A stretch of 64,000 bases of DNA from assembly GCA_034509425.1 (NCBI GenBank), contig JAVTVJ010000805.1, positions 496,001 to 560,000 of the forward strand, in the 5' to 3' direction. A model generated the notes under the pieces. That model was not told the origin of the DNA. It saw only the letters and a list, made by a program, of their open reading frames with translations, and did no database searches. The position numbers and the translations under genes are program-made. The DNA comes from Eopsaltria australis (Eukaryota; Chordata; Aves; Passeriformes; Petroicidae). Below, one piece after another: positions 44,001 through 56,509 of the stretch; the stretch's first letter is position 1, and each line of letters opens with the position of its first letter.

Positions 44001-47000
44001 GAGAACCTTTCATCGTTAGCCCTGTGTTAAACTCTGATTAGTCTATTTAAATCCATCCCCCTTTGGAAAAAGAAAACAATCTGCCCAGCTAGTTTGGCAT
44101 CAGACAAAGGATCACTTGACAGGGGAATTTGAAGCACCAGATGAGACAGCAGTTTGCAGGATTCGCACCCCCCCCCCCCCGCCCCCCAGTCGTGTTTAAA
44201 CCTTGTGAAGCAAGGTTGGGTTTGGGGGGCAAACCCCTCTTCTTTCTCTCTGCTCTTCAGAGAGAGAAAAGAGCTCTAGGCACCCCAAAAAAGTCTGGAG
44301 CAGGCAGAGCCGCATCCCAAATTTACACCCCAGCACACACCCAGGTTTCAGGTGCTGGGGAAGGGGGACACCAGTGGATTTGGGGGTGGGAAGAGCAGTT
44401 TGTGCCCCCACATGGGCCAAGATCCCAGTTTGGGCTCAAAGGCACCAGGCCATGGAGCAAGGGCAGGGCTGGAGCTGTGGGATCAGCATTCCCCTGCTCC
44501 TTCCCACGGCTCTGCATCCCAAAGGTGAGCTGGCCACCCCTGCCCACCCTCCGGACAGAGGGAGGAGGGAAGGGCCCTCTCCTGTCAAACTGCAAGGCAA
44601 TTAAACGTCTAATTAAATAAGAGGGGATTTTACATTTAACTGAACTGGAATAGATTCCTAATTCAATCAGGTAATTGTAACGCTTGTTAATTTTTCATGG
44701 CGCAAGGAGGTTTCCAAAGCCTCGTTTGTCCCGGTTTTTGCTAAGCCATCCATGCCCTCTGCCAGCTGGGGAGGAAAAAACCCACACTTGCATTGTTTTT
44801 CTCGAACTTCCAGTTCTCCTCCTGGGCGAGGATTTGGTCCACAACCTCCATGGCCTCTTTGCCTTGTCGGACATACTCCTTTTCCTGGGAAAGAAGGGAG
44901 GATTTCATGAGCTGGGCGTGCAGGAAGCTCGAGGAGCTGTGTGTGAGGCTGCTCCCCCCTCCCCAGGCTGGCAGAGGGAAAGGGGATCAGAAATCTCTTA
45001 ATTTGGGTCACAGAGGCCTCATTTTGGAGCTCCAAGTCACGCTCCCCGCCCTGGCTTGGATCCACACACCAGCTGCTCCCGGCGGCTCCTGCCTTAGCAG
45101 GAGGGTTTCCAGCAGGCAAAGGGCTCTGGGATGTGCAGTTTCCTTCCTGGAGGAGCCTAAACTGCAGCAGGATCACTTGGGAAAGGGCACAAAGCCTGTG
45201 CCCAGCCAGGTTTTGGGGAGGTCAAGGGCCACCCGTCACAAGCCACAGTGATGCCCATCCCAGAATGTGACCAAAGGAGCAGGGATGGGAGGGGGAAGGG
45301 AGAGGGACAGGCAGGAGCAGGGCCAGAACAGATCCCTGTGGGATGCTGCAGGGAAGAGCACCCAGCCCTGGGGAACTGGGATAAAGTTTGGGGGGCTCAG
45401 ATCACCCCTCCTGCAGTGGCCACGATGCCACCGGTCCTGTGGCACAGAGGGGGCACAGCCACACGTCCCCAGAGCTGAGGGGTCTGGAATGGGGGGCAGC
45501 AGAACCTGATGGGATCACAGGACTGGGGAGACTCCCACAGCCTCAGATCAGCCCGGAGCTGAGGGCAGGGCCAGCCCCTGCTTACCTGAGTAGTCAAGGC
45601 CTTCCTCCCCACACCTTCCTCATCGGACTCATTGTCTGACCCTACAGGGAAGCACCAATTAACTCACAGTTAATGAACACCCCACTGGTGCCACCTCCCT
45701 CCCTTCTCGTGGGTGACAGTGACTGATCCCTGTCTCTTAACCAACAGGAAGGGCTGTCAGTGAGGATGACTCTGGCCCTGTCTCCCTGAGCACCTGCTTG
45801 GCTCTCTGGAGGGCTGAGCTCATCCCAGGTGTCAGCTACACTGGAAAAACGGCTCTGGAGAGCTGGGCTCATCCTGGGTGTCAGCTACACCAGGGAAAGT
45901 GTTCCAGCTTGTCCTGAGCGTCAGCTACACTGGGATAACTATTCCAGAGAGCTGAGCTCATCCCTGTGTCAGCCACACTGGGTCAACTGCTCTGGAGAGC
46001 TGGGCTCATCCTGGGTGTCAGCTATACCAGAACAGTGTCCCAGAGGGCTGAGCTCATCCCAGGTGTCAGCTACACCTGGACAACTATTCCAGAGAGCTGA
46101 GCTCATCCCAGTGTCAGCCACACTGAGACAACTGCTCCAGAAACCTGAACTCATCCCCGGTGTCAGCCACACTGGGACAACTGCTCTGGAGAGCTGAGCT
46201 CATCCTGAGGGTCAGCCACACCAGGAAAAGTGTCCCAGAGGGCTGAGCTTGTCCTGAGTGTCAGCTACACTGGGACAACTATTCCAGAGAGCTGAGCTCA
46301 TCCCTGTGTCAGCCACACTGAGACAACTGCTCTGGAGAGCTGAGCTCATCCTGAGGGTCAGCCACACCAGGACAGTCCAGCTGAGATGTCCCCACTCCCA
46401 CGCCAGGAGCTCTCCAGTGCTGGCACAGGGCAGTGACGTGCCACCAGCCCTTATCCTCACCCACCTGTGACCAGCCACCCCCGTGCCCTCACCCCAGGGC
46501 AGCATTTTCCAAGCACACGGCTCAGAGCATTTAATCCCAAGCCCACGCAAGGCTCCAGTTCCCCACGGAGCTGCAGCCAAGCTCGCAGAGCTGAGGGCGG
46601 CTCCGACAAAAAGGTGTCATGGGGAGAGTGTGGCAGTGCCACCCCTGCCCGGGTGAGGCACAGAGAGTGTCAGCTCTTGGAGGCTGTGCCAAGGGTTGGA
46701 ATAACGAGGCAGAGCTCGGGGAAGAGATGATGGAGGTGAGGAATTCCATGGTGGGATGAGTATGGGAAGCGAGGGGATGGCACAGGTGGCCCTACCTGCG
46801 AAGGACTCGGGCGGGGAGTAGAACTGTCCCTCGGAGAGGGCTCGGGGGTACAGCAGTGGCCTCGAGGCTGCAGCCTGGGCTGCCAGGAACCCTGGGAACG
46901 GGAGCACGAGGATTTAACAGCTGGCAGGTTCTGGGACCCCAGCCCTGCCCAAACACCCTCTTGTTTTTTCCCACGTTTTCCCATGTCTTTTCCCACTGAC

Positions 47001-50000
47001 AGCAGCCAGCCTCAGCTCCTGTTGCCTCATCTTTTGTCTGAGACGTTTTATCTGCCCCGGAGATCAATGGGCTCTTCTGCCTGTCAAATAATCCAAAGGC
47101 GATTAAGCATCTAATTAAATAAGAGCTTCCCCTGGAAGCAATTTGGAACCTGAGCCTAATCCAATAGAGGCATTAAACACTTGATCATTTTTCATCTTAA
47201 AGCCTCCTTGCAAGACCCAAACATCCTCTGGTGCTTTCCAGTCAGAGCATTTCTGACTGAGCCCCGCCTGACAAATGCCCCTTTCAGCTCGGTGCCACTT
47301 CCCAGCCAGTGGCTCCTGGGAGAGGGACAAACTCCTCGTGCTGCTGTAGGAATGGGCAGCTATTCCAGGCCAGCTCCCTAGAAGGACCCTGGAAGTTATA
47401 GGGTGATGTGTGAAGCATTAGGTCAGCCTCAATCCCCGCTCAGCGTGACCTCAGAGACCACAGGCCACAGAATTTCACACCCCATAACTCACCCCGTGCC
47501 ACAGAATGTGTCTGTGACTCCAGCAGCCCTCCTGGAAAGGGCTCCAGCCAGATCCAAACACAGATATCAGGGACAGGGAGTCCCACACCCTGCCTGGCAT
47601 TTGCCACCCTGTTTCCAAACACTTTCTCCCATGCAGAGGTGAGCTGTCTCCAGCACGTCTGGCTGCAGGATCCAGGCATTGGGAAATCTGGCACATTTTT
47701 CTCCCATCAATTAAAAGATGCTTTTTATAATCTGGTATTTTCTTCCCCTGAAGGGACTTGTTGATCATAACAGAACTGAGTCAGGCATTTGCCATCCCAG
47801 CCAGCCTGGAGGTGCCTTTTCCAGAAATGTCAGATCAAGGTGCTGCCAGAGCAGCAGAGCAGCAAACCCAGGCCTGGTTGGTTTTGTTCAACTCCTACCA
47901 GAGAGGAGCAAAAATACTCACATCGTTCCTCTTCTGCTTCCTGAGTTAGGACTTTAAAATCCAGGAACCAGGTCTCCAACCAAGCAATGACAAACGAGAC
48001 GATGGGAAGCAAATACCCAAAAGCCCCTTTGGTCAGAAGCTGCGTGGAAAGAAGCAGAAACCACAGGGAATGACCCAAACAGGGAATAAAACAGCACTGG
48101 GAAACCACAAACCCTGCGAGCCAAGGGAAACCAACCTCGGAGAGGATGACCTTCACAATCAGGAAGGCACTGGATACCAGTGTAGTGACCTGAAAAACAA
48201 GTGGATGGAGCTCAGATTCCTGAGAAATCCTGGAGGAGAGGGAGAACTCCCCAGAGGGAAGCCGGGAGTGCGTCCTTACCGCGATGACCCACCAGTGGCG
48301 CAGGCGGACGACGGCGTAGCCCAAGAGCAGCACAACGAAGCGAAACAGAGCCAAGAGCTGCAACAACAAACACCCAGCGACACCAGTCACTGCCCCTGTC
48401 CCTCTGCCAGCTGCCAGGAGGGCAGGGACAGGCGCCAGCTCCCGGGGAACAGATGGGTCAAGGCTGAACCAGGAGGGATTCACCGAGGTGGGCGTGGGCA
48501 GACCCCAGACCCTGCCGGCCTCCAGGAGGCTGAGATACTCACAAAGATATCAAAGAAGGAGGTCTTGAATTTGTAGTTGATGATTTCATCCTCCAGGTTC
48601 TCCTTGATGCCCTCCTTGGTCTGAGGGAGACAGGGAAGCAGGAAGCTGTTGAGTGCACTGATAAGAAACTAATGGGAGAAGGAGCCAAGCAGTGCCCGGG
48701 GTTATGGCCAGGTCAGGGAATGCAGCTGGAATACAAATGGTCCCACAGGCCTGGCGTGGGCTCCTCTGCCAGCACAGGACCAGGGAGGATCCCATGGCAC
48801 ATTTCCTGCCTGGATTCACACCACATTTCCCCTGGGATTCACACCGGGGAGCGTGGGTGGGGCAGGAGGGACATTAAACACCTTTAGGTAGTGATTCCCA
48901 ACACCCAAATCCTTGGCTCAGCACAGCCTGGAGCCCCTGGATGGGCACCTGCCACTGCTGCCCACCCCTTCCAGGTGGCAGATTCCAGAGGAATGGGAGG
49001 AGACGTGGAAAAAAATGGAAAACCACAGGAAAAATGCTTCTCAGGAACTTTCACTAACGCACTGAAATCTTCCTGTGGGGGCTCTCGGGGTCACTGAGGA
49101 CCTGGGGGGATTTAAGGATCCTCCTCATACAAAGCACTGAGGGGTCCCTTCTCCCTCCAGCTGCCTTCCCACAGCTCACAGCAGTGCTCCAGGAAATCTG
49201 ATGGAAGAAGGGAAGCAGCAGGTTCAAACGTGCTGGCAAAGGGGAGGACAGGGGGATGCAGAGCCACGGGCTGCAAGGGAATCCGAGAGAGGCAAAAACA
49301 CCCCCTGGGACTGACAGCAGTGTGGAAAAAGCTCATCCCGAGATAATCCAGGGTCTGACAGCCCTGGTGCTTTGGCCACCATAAATCCTGGGAGGCTGGA
49401 ATGGCTGTCTGTGAGGAAGTGGAGGGCTCAGGTAACTGGAACAAATGCTTCACCTTTAGGCTATGGCTTTGGACGGGGCCCAGCTGGCCGGGAGCTGGCG
49501 GAGCCGGCAGCTGTTGGATGGGCTGTGAGGAACAAGCTGGTGGATCTCGGGCCAGTCCCTGGCAGCCAGGGTGTCCTGGCACTGCAAGGGCAGCCACTGG
49601 GAAAGGATCCCTGTGGGTCAGGGCTCTGGCTTCAAATCCAGGGAGAGGGAGGCAAAAAGAGAGGGGGTGAAGCTGGGCTGTGCCTCCAGCTGACCTGGGG
49701 CCATGGGACTCGGGTCAGCTTTGCTGAGTGGCCACTGAGAGCCTCTTCCCCCATCCCTGGCTCCTTGGGATGCAGCAGGAAGGAGGAGACACAGGGAAAG
49801 CTCTGTGTGATGGTTTCTGGGGGTGTTTCTGTTGGATGGAATGAGTTGCTGGGTGTCAGTCCCTGGCAGAGGGGTGTCCTGGCACTCCATGGGCAGCACA
49901 GGCAGCTACAGGGATTGGGAAGGGAATCCTCCCAGTTTGGGATGGGGCTTAAAATACAACAAAGGTGCAAAAAGAGGGGGGCAAAGCTGGGCTGTGCCTC

Positions 50001-52022
50001 CAGCTGTTCTGTGGCCACAGGACTCGAGACAGCTTTGCTGAGTGGCCACTGAGAGCCTCTTCCCCTATCCCTGGCTCCTTGGGATGCTGCAGGAAGGAGG
50101 GGACACAGGGAAAGCTCTGTGTGATGGTTTCTGGGGGTGTTTCTGGAATGGAACGAGTTGCTGGGTGTCAGTCCCTGGCAGAGGGGTGTCCTGGCACTCC
50201 CTGGGCAGCACAGGCAGCCACTGGGATTGGGAAGGGAATCCTCCCAGTTTGGGATGGGGCCTAAAATACAACAAAGGGGTAAAAAGATGGGGGCAAAGCT
50301 GGGCTGTGCCTCCAGCTGTTCTGTGGCCACAGGACTTGAGCCACACCAAGAGCCTCACCCCCACAGCCTGACCCCATGGGATGCAGCAGGAAGGAGGAGA
50401 CACAGGGAAAGCTTTGGATCATGGTTTTGGGGGTATTTTCAGCTCAAACACAGGCTGTGCACCAGGCAGATGAACCACCTGAGGCATCTCCGTGCCTCTG
50501 AGAGCAGCCAGCCTGCACAATTACGGTTTGCTTTTAACGAGGGGCAATTTGCTCGGCTTATCTCGCAGCGAAGGAAACGGTTGGATTAAAAAAAATAAAA
50601 AAATAAAAGAAAAAAAGAAAAAAAGAAAAAAAGGCATTAGTCATGATATCAACCCGTTGCTCTTCATAACCAGGCAAATAAAGCTGCTCTAATGGCTTTA
50701 AATATGCAGCATCTCAGCTCAGGGCCCAAATATCAGCACTTAGTCACTCATTAATGGCTACCTGCACGACCCACGCTCAGCATCGCCCTGGTGACCGTGC
50801 CAGATTATCTCCTGGGGGCTGGAATTCCACGTTTTGTAGGCAGCACCTCTCCCTGAGAGGACTGGGATAAGGGCAGGGGGCCCGGGGTCCAGGCTGGGCG
50901 GGCAGGACAGCGTCGGCATCGCTGGAATGCTGGCTGGGAGATGGATTTTCCTAAAGGGGGGTGGGGAGCAGGGGGCTCTGGGCAGGGTGAGGAGCTGCTG
51001 GCCCGGACAGTCTGTTAAAGTGCAGACACCCAGAGATAAGGAGGGCAGAGATAAGAGCTGCTGAGGGAGCAGCAGGATTCGGCGCTGATAAATGCAGGCC
51101 AGAGCCCACGGGTCTCTATCTCTTCATCTCTGCTCCGGGTGTTCCAGGGGAGGACATGGAGTACCTGAAACCAGCCAGGGCCGGTTCAGGGAAAATAAAA
51201 ACAAAATATAGCCCAGGGAGGGATTTGGGCTTGGTGGGACTGAGGTAAATAAACTGGATTTTCCCCCTGTTATTGCAACACAGAGCAAACACAGCAGCTT
51301 GTGAGCTGCTTTGGAGAGAACCAAACCAACTCACGTCCCCCTCAACAATCCCTTGGGAGGTGAAGCAGCTCCTCCAGCTTCTCAAAGCTGAGATTAGCAG
51401 CAGAATTTTTGGGATCAAAGCCCCTGGAGGATCCTCCTCTGCTCCTGTGATGCTCTGAGAAAAAGACAGCAGCAAACCCGGGGAGCAGCTTTGCGTTGGG
51501 CCAGGGGAGCAGGAGGGAAGTTTGGCTCAACTCGGTGATTTGAGAGGCCCTGGATCTTGTTACAGCACAACAAAGGGACGGTGTTAACAGCCCTGGACAG
51601 CCCCGACAAAGCCCCGGGGCAGGAAACGAGCTGGACTTTCGTTTACACTAAAGAACAGCGGCTCCTTGGCCAGCGCTGGGAACAGCAAACAAAGATCTGT
51701 CCCAGGACAGATCTGTGTTAATTGCTCTGTTGCTGGAACAGAGCAATTAACGGAGGGGAACTGAGCTTTAAAAGGGCAAAGATTCCCGGCTTTGCTTCCT
51801 CCAACTCACATTCAGCTCGATGATCCACAGCAGGGAGATGAAGAGCAGGTCGAAGGTGACGAAGAGGCAGAAGGTCCTCCTCACATCCGAGATGGCTTTT
51901 CTCTTCTCCGGGGAGAAGAAATACGGGGAGAAGCCCTGGCTCTGGGAGAGGGAGGAGCTGATGGAGGCGATGGCTGGGAGGCTGCGTTCCAGGTCGTGCT
52001 GCAGGTCCGTGGGCTTGCTCAT
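38086..52022 (-). CDS. STARD3: STARD3 (MLN64), late-endosomal sterol transfer protein
   Basis: Late-endosome membrane protein that binds ER VAP proteins and moves cholesterol through its START domain. Fourteen coding exons (5' to 3'): 52022-51810, 48620-48543, 48357-48280, 48189-48136, 48039-47922, 46891-46796, 45641-45586, 44884-44792, 43640-43578, 42598-42503, 42010-41931, 41579-41475, 40314-40221, 38190-38086; 442 aa (human 445). The MENTAL domain with four transmembrane helices comes first (about 40-215; motifs [39 protein letters not shown]). Then the phospho-FFAT motif [19 protein letters not shown], then START (about 230-440; [54 protein letters not shown]). The intron after exon 8 has a GC donor (AAT|GCAAGT at 44791-44786). 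Introns 1 and 13 are large and repeat-rich. A 5' non-coding exon is expected upstream but was not found. Confidence 0.98.
38230..38690. repeat. Minisatellite in STARD3 intron 13
   Basis: About seven units of 55-65 bp with 'catgaatgagggttggggctgagctc', 'cccatcccatcct' and 'ggatccagggatgcaggag', next to the last coding exon. Long frames translated from it are periodic and not genes. Confidence 0.85.
45775..46385. repeat. Minisatellite in STARD3 intron 6
   Basis: About eleven copies of a 50-60 bp unit: 'gagctgagctcatcc' then 'tgtgtcagccacactgggacaactgctccagag'. It lies between coding exons 6 and 7. Confidence 0.85.
49553..50440. repeat. About 313-bp tandem repeat, three copies, STARD3 intron 1
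   Basis: The marker 'agctgggctgtgcctccagctg' recurs at 49671, 49985 and 50298, spacing 314 and 313 bp. The block after it ('ctgagtggccactgagagcctcttcccc', 'tgatggtttctgggggtgtttctg') is also repeated. Copies two and three are very similar; the first is more diverged and the last is incomplete. The unit is much longer than the other arrays in this window. Confidence 0.9.
50588..50633. repeat. A-rich microsatellite in STARD3 intron 1
   Basis: Runs of A interrupted by T or G (aaaaaaataaaaaaataaaagaaaa pattern). It is one of the few AT-rich stretches in the window, with AT-rich flank to about 50700. Confidence 0.8.
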
Positions 52023-52179
52023 CCTCCGGGATCCGCTCCGGGGACATCGGCCACGGCAGCGTCACCTGTGGGGACACACCAGGGGACCCTCAGGCCTCGC
52101 CACAGCCCTGCTGCTGTCCCCCTCTGCTGGCAAATAATCCCAGGAGCAAATCAGATCCCCGGGGAGAAAATTCCTCCCC

Positions 52180-52336
52180 GGGAGGGTGGGGAGGTCCTTC
52201 ACAGGGTGCCCAGAGAAGCTGTGGCTGCCCCATCCCTGGAAGTGTCCAAGGCTGGGTTGGATGGGGCTTGGAGCAACCTGGGCTAGAGGAAAGTGTCCCT
52301 GGCCATGGCAAGTGTGGGACTGGATGAGCTTTAACG
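52180..52336 (+). mobile_element. CR1 LINE fragment (3' end), plus orientation
   Basis: The sequence 'tggggaggtccttcacaggg' through 'gcccagagaagctgtggctg', 'ccatccctggaagtgtccaa', 'ggttggatggggcttggagc', 'aacctgggctag' and 'gtgggactggatgagcttta' is the well-known 3' region of the chicken repeat 1 family. It is 5'-truncated, as usual for CR1, and breaks off before the terminal short repeats. CR1 of this type is the main retrotransposon of birds. It lies just upstream of the STARD3 start codon. Confidence 0.9.
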
Positions 52337-52559
52337 CCATGGAAGTAGGAAAAGGTCCTCCAAAGCCCTTGGAGATGCTGCAGAAGAAGGAAGAGAAGTC
52401 TCAGGATGTTTTGGGAGCACTCCCTGGAATCACAGAGCCACCCCACCCTTCCCTCTGCAGGGAAGGCAAAGCCTCAGGAGCCAATCATCCCACTGGGCAC
52501 AGATCCCAACCTGCACGGCCAGGACAGGACCCTGGGCCTGATACCTGACTGGGCCAGGC

Positions 52560-52935
52560 AGAGCAGCAGGGAAGGAGCTGCTCCATGTCCCAGGATCTGG
52601 GAGGCAGCAGGGCAGGAGCTGCTCCATGTCCCAGGATCAGGCCAGGAGCTGCTCCATGTCCCAGGATCAGGCCAGGAGCTGCTTTGCGTCCCAGGATCAG
52701 GGAAGGAGCTGCTCCGTGTCCCAGGATCAGGGAAGGAGCTGCTTTGTGTTCCAGGGGCATGGAAGGAGCTGCTCCCTGTCCCAGGATCAGGGCAGGAGCT
52801 GCTCCATGTCCCAGGATCAGGCCAGGAGCTGCTCCGTGTCCCAGTGTCACAGAGGCAGCAGGGCAGCAGCTGCTCCATGTCCCAGGATCAGGGAAGGAGC
52901 TGCTCCGTGTCCCAGCCCCGCCTGGCAGTGCCGGG
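52560..52935. repeat. 31-bp minisatellite upstream of STARD3
   Basis: About eleven copies of 'ggaaggagctgctccatgtcccaggatca', mostly in exact 31-bp register, with two larger inserts of 'caggcagcagggcag'. The core 'ggagctgctcc' is an inverted repeat, so single strands can form small hairpins. Confidence 0.9.
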
Positions 52936-54330
52936 CACGCGATCCCGGCACGAGTGAGGTGTTGGAAGGCCGGGGCTGTTTTCCTGCAGCTGTGCCAAGC
53001 ATTGTACTGCGATTTTTCCTGTCCGTCAGCGCAGCACAAGGAGGGCCCTGTGGGAAGGGAGCGTGACGGGAGCACACGAGGGGAGACAAACACGGAACGA
53101 GGATCCCAAAACAGGTCGGGCCAGGGATCTGTCACCCACGGCAACGGCACAGCCACAAACTCCTGCCCTGCTAAATCCTCCTGCTCGAGGATGTTTTGCC
53201 TCCAAAAAAAAAAATCCCCCCGGATTGTTTGGGGTGTGAGTGAGCTCCTGCCCCGGCAGTCCCAGTGGGGTTTGTCCACCACAGATCCCACTGGTGACAC
53301 CCAGTGCAGTGACCAGGGAAAAGGTCACAAAGTTGTGCCCAGATCTGTGGGAAGTGGAAATCCCCGTGGAATGTGACGCCAGGAGCACCTGCAGGAGCCG
53401 AGCACAGCCCGATTTGGGGCGATTTAGGGCAATTTTGGATGCCTGAGGCAGCGGTTTTTACATCCCAGCCCCGGGAGTGCTGGGGTTGGAAAGGGAACAA
53501 AGCTGGACTCGTGTCAAGTCCCTCTCGGAGGCGCTGGGGAAGGAGCTGGAATTCTTGTCACTTCGGATCAGCTGCTCCTCGCGCCGGGCCCGGCTCGAAG
53601 TGACAAAAGTTAAGGACATCTGTGAGGGATAAATAATAAATCCCCCCACGCCGGGGCCGCCGCCGCCTCCTCCTCCCTTCCAACAGCACTTTGCACTTAG
53701 GCAGCCCCTCCCCAACTTTCACAGCGCTTTAAAATCACCCGGAGATGCTCCAGGGACCCCATCCCGGGATGCCCAGCGAGGTCACAACGGGGTGCTGGGA
53801 CACTGCAGGACACGGGGACACGGCGGGACACGGCACCAGAGCAGCCCGGTGCAGCTCATCCATCATTAATCCCAGCAATCCCAAGGAGGTTTGGGCTGTT
53901 TTGGACACTCATCCCTCCCGAACTCCAATTCCCGAGGGAGATCCCACAGCGTGGGGCAGAGCAGGGATGTTTGAATCGCAGATAAGCCCCCCCCTCTCTA
54001 GGAGAGCTGCTCCCTCCGGCAGCTGAGAGCTCGGAGCAGGGGCTGGATGTGAGAAACGTGGCTGTTCCTGGGTGACAGATGAATTATTGAGCACCATTAT
54101 GATGCATTCCAGCATCCTCCGCATCCCGCGCCGCCAGCCCGGGGCCGGGAAGGAGGGGGTCAGGAGGGGGTCGGGCTCTGCTCCCAGGGAATGAGGGAAA
54201 GGCCTCAAACTGTGCCAGGCAGGGTGGACATCAGGGGGATTTATCCACTGAAAGGAGAGCTGGGCACTGGAAGGGGATGTCCAGGGAATGGTGGAGTTGT
54301 CATCTCAGCAACGTTCAAAAAATGTGTGGA
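52936..54330. other. STARD3 upstream flank, no gene seen
   Basis: Mostly unique sequence, lower in GC than the rest. A short CpG-containing block near 53575-53670 ('gcgccgggcccggctcgaag', 'ccccacgccggggccgccgc') is one candidate for a STARD3 non-coding first exon or promoter; I cannot confirm it. Confidence 0.4.
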
Positions 54331-54339
54331 TGTGGCACT

Positions 54340-54660
54340 TGGGGACATGGGTTAGGGGGGACACGGCTCTGCTGGGTTAGGGGTGACACGGCTGTGCTGG
54401 GCTAGGGGTGACACGGCTGTGCTGGGTTAGGGGTGACACGGCTCTGCTGGGCTAGGGGTGACACGGCTCTGCTGGGTTAGGGGTGACACAGCTGTGCTGG
54501 GTTAGGGGTGACACAGCTGTGCTGGGTTAGGGGTGACACAGCTGTGCTGGGTTAGGGGTGACACGGCTGTGCTGGGTTAGGGGGGACACGGCTGTGCTGG
54601 GTTAGGGGTGACACGGCTCTGCTGGGTTAGGGGTGACACGGCTCTGCTGGGTTAGGGGTG
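54340..54660. repeat. 29-bp minisatellite abutting a CR1 tail
   Basis: Eleven to twelve near-perfect copies of 'acacggctgtgctgggttaggggtg' with 'ctct' for 'ctgt' variants. It ends at the 'gggttaggggtgggctgggtgatcttgg' junction with the CR1 tail fragment. Confidence 0.92.
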
Positions 54661-54716
54661 GGCTGGGTGATCTTGGAGGGCTTTCCCAGCCTGAATGATT
54701 GCAGGATTCTGTTTCA
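54658..54716 (+). mobile_element. CR1 LINE 3' tail fragment
   Basis: 'gggctgggtgatcttggagg', 'gctttcccagcctgaatgat' and 'tgcaggattctg' match the CR1 3' terminus (ggttgga-tgatctt-aaggt-ttttccaacct-aatgattctatgattctg). Only about 60 bp remain. Confidence 0.75.
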
Positions 54717-54734
54717 GCGAGGGGAAAATGCTGC

Positions 54735-55085
54735 TGGGGGACACCCCAAGTGACAGATCACAGCCTGAGGGACACCCCAAGTGACAGATCACAGCCTGGG
54801 GAACATTCTGGGTTACATCATAGCCCAGGGGACACCCCAAGTGACAGATCACGTCCTGGGAGGATACCCTGGGTGACAGATCACAGCCCGGGGGACACCC
54901 CAAGTGACAGATCACACCCTGGGGGACACCCTGAGTGACAGATCACAGCCTGGGGGACATTCTGGGTTACATCACAGCTCAGGGAACACCCCAAGAGACA
55001 GATCACAGCCCGGGAGGATACCCTGGGTGACAGATCACAGCCCAAGGGACACTCTGAGTGACAGATGACAATCCAAGGGACACTC
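54735..55085. repeat. About 30-bp minisatellite
   Basis: Eleven or so copies of 'gggacaccccaagtgacagatcacagcctg' and variants ('attctgggttacatcacagc'). Confidence 0.9.
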
Positions 55086-55304
55086 CAGGGACCCTTCCAG
55101 GCTTCTCCGACTTGAAAAAAGGGGATTTGGGAACTCTGGGGAAGGATTTTTGCTGCGGAAACCTCCCGATTTGGGGGTTAGGAGGTGACAGGGGCTGCAG
55201 GGACGAGGGTGACACCACACCCCACAGATCCCAGCAGGGAGCAAACACAGAGGAGAGGGGGGAGGTGAAATCCTGATCCAAAATCCAGCACCAGCACCCA
55301 GCAA

Positions 55305-55790
55305 AACCCCATTAACCCAGTGCCACCACCCCAAAACCCCATCAGCCCAAGGCCATCATCATCCCAGTGCCACCACAGCCCAGTGCCACCATCCAAAAAC
55401 CCCATCAGCCCAGTGCCATCACCCCAAAACCCCATCAGACCAGTGCCACCACCCCAAAACCCCATTAGCCCAGTGCCACCACCCCAAAACACTGTCAGGC
55501 CAGTGCCACCACCCCAAAACCCCATCAGACCAGTGCCATCACCCCAAAACACTGTCAGCCCAGTGCCACCATCCCAAAACACTGTCAGGCCAGTGCCACC
55601 ACCCCAAAACACTGACAGCCCAGTGCCACGATCCCAAAACCCCGTCAGCCCAGTGCCATCATCATCCCAGTGCCACCACAGCCCAGCGTCACCATCCCAA
55701 AACCCCGTCAGCCCAGTGCCACCACCCCAAAACACTGCCAGCCCAGTGCCACCATCCCACAACCCTGTCAGCAGGACATGGCCACCAAAA
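55305..55790. repeat. About 29-bp minisatellite
   Basis: About 16 copies of 'cagtgccaccaccccaaaac' plus 'cccatcagc' or 'actgtcagc', in good register. Confidence 0.92.
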
Positions 55791-56509
55791 CATCCCCAGG
55801 GGCTGTGCCAAGGCACGTCCCAACCCCTCAAAGCCCCAACCCCTCAAAGCCCCGTGTCACCCCCTCCCTGTGCCACTTTCCCTTCCCAACCCCAGTTCCT
55901 CATTAGCCCCGATTGCTCATTAACGACCCATCTCAGTCAGGAGTTTCCCCCACCCCGTGACACCACTTCTCCTTCCTCCCACGCTTCCCCCGAGCTCATG
56001 TGACAATTCCTCCTGTCCCCTCTCCTGGGGAGCACCCGCAGTGGGACCCCCAAAAGCCCTGAGCAGGAGCAAAGGACACGGGGTCACTGTGGGATGTTCC
56101 AGAGGATGAGAGAACACCCGGAGAACCAGAGGGGTGCAGACCCCGACTGCTCCCCTGGGCACTAAGAGGAGTCTGAGCTTTCCTTTAAAACAACAAAAAA
56201 TGGTCAATATTAAACCAGACACCGAAACTCCATCCTAAAAAAGCCGGGAAGGATCCAAAGGCTTTGGGAAAGCGCTGGAGAGGCCTCGGTTCAGTGCAAA
56301 GCAGGGGCATTGAGACCTCCAGGAGCCTTTTCCCCCCTGGCACTGCAGGGGAAACTCGGGGACAGCGGGTTTGTCCCAGAGCCAGCAGCGGGATCCCGCA
56401 GCATCCCGGATTTTCCCTAATTTCCAGATGATCTGGGCCGAAATTTGGGGTTTTCCTTCCCATGTCCCAAAGGCAGCGGGAGGCACAGCCCAGGCCAACA
56501 TTTGGGGGT

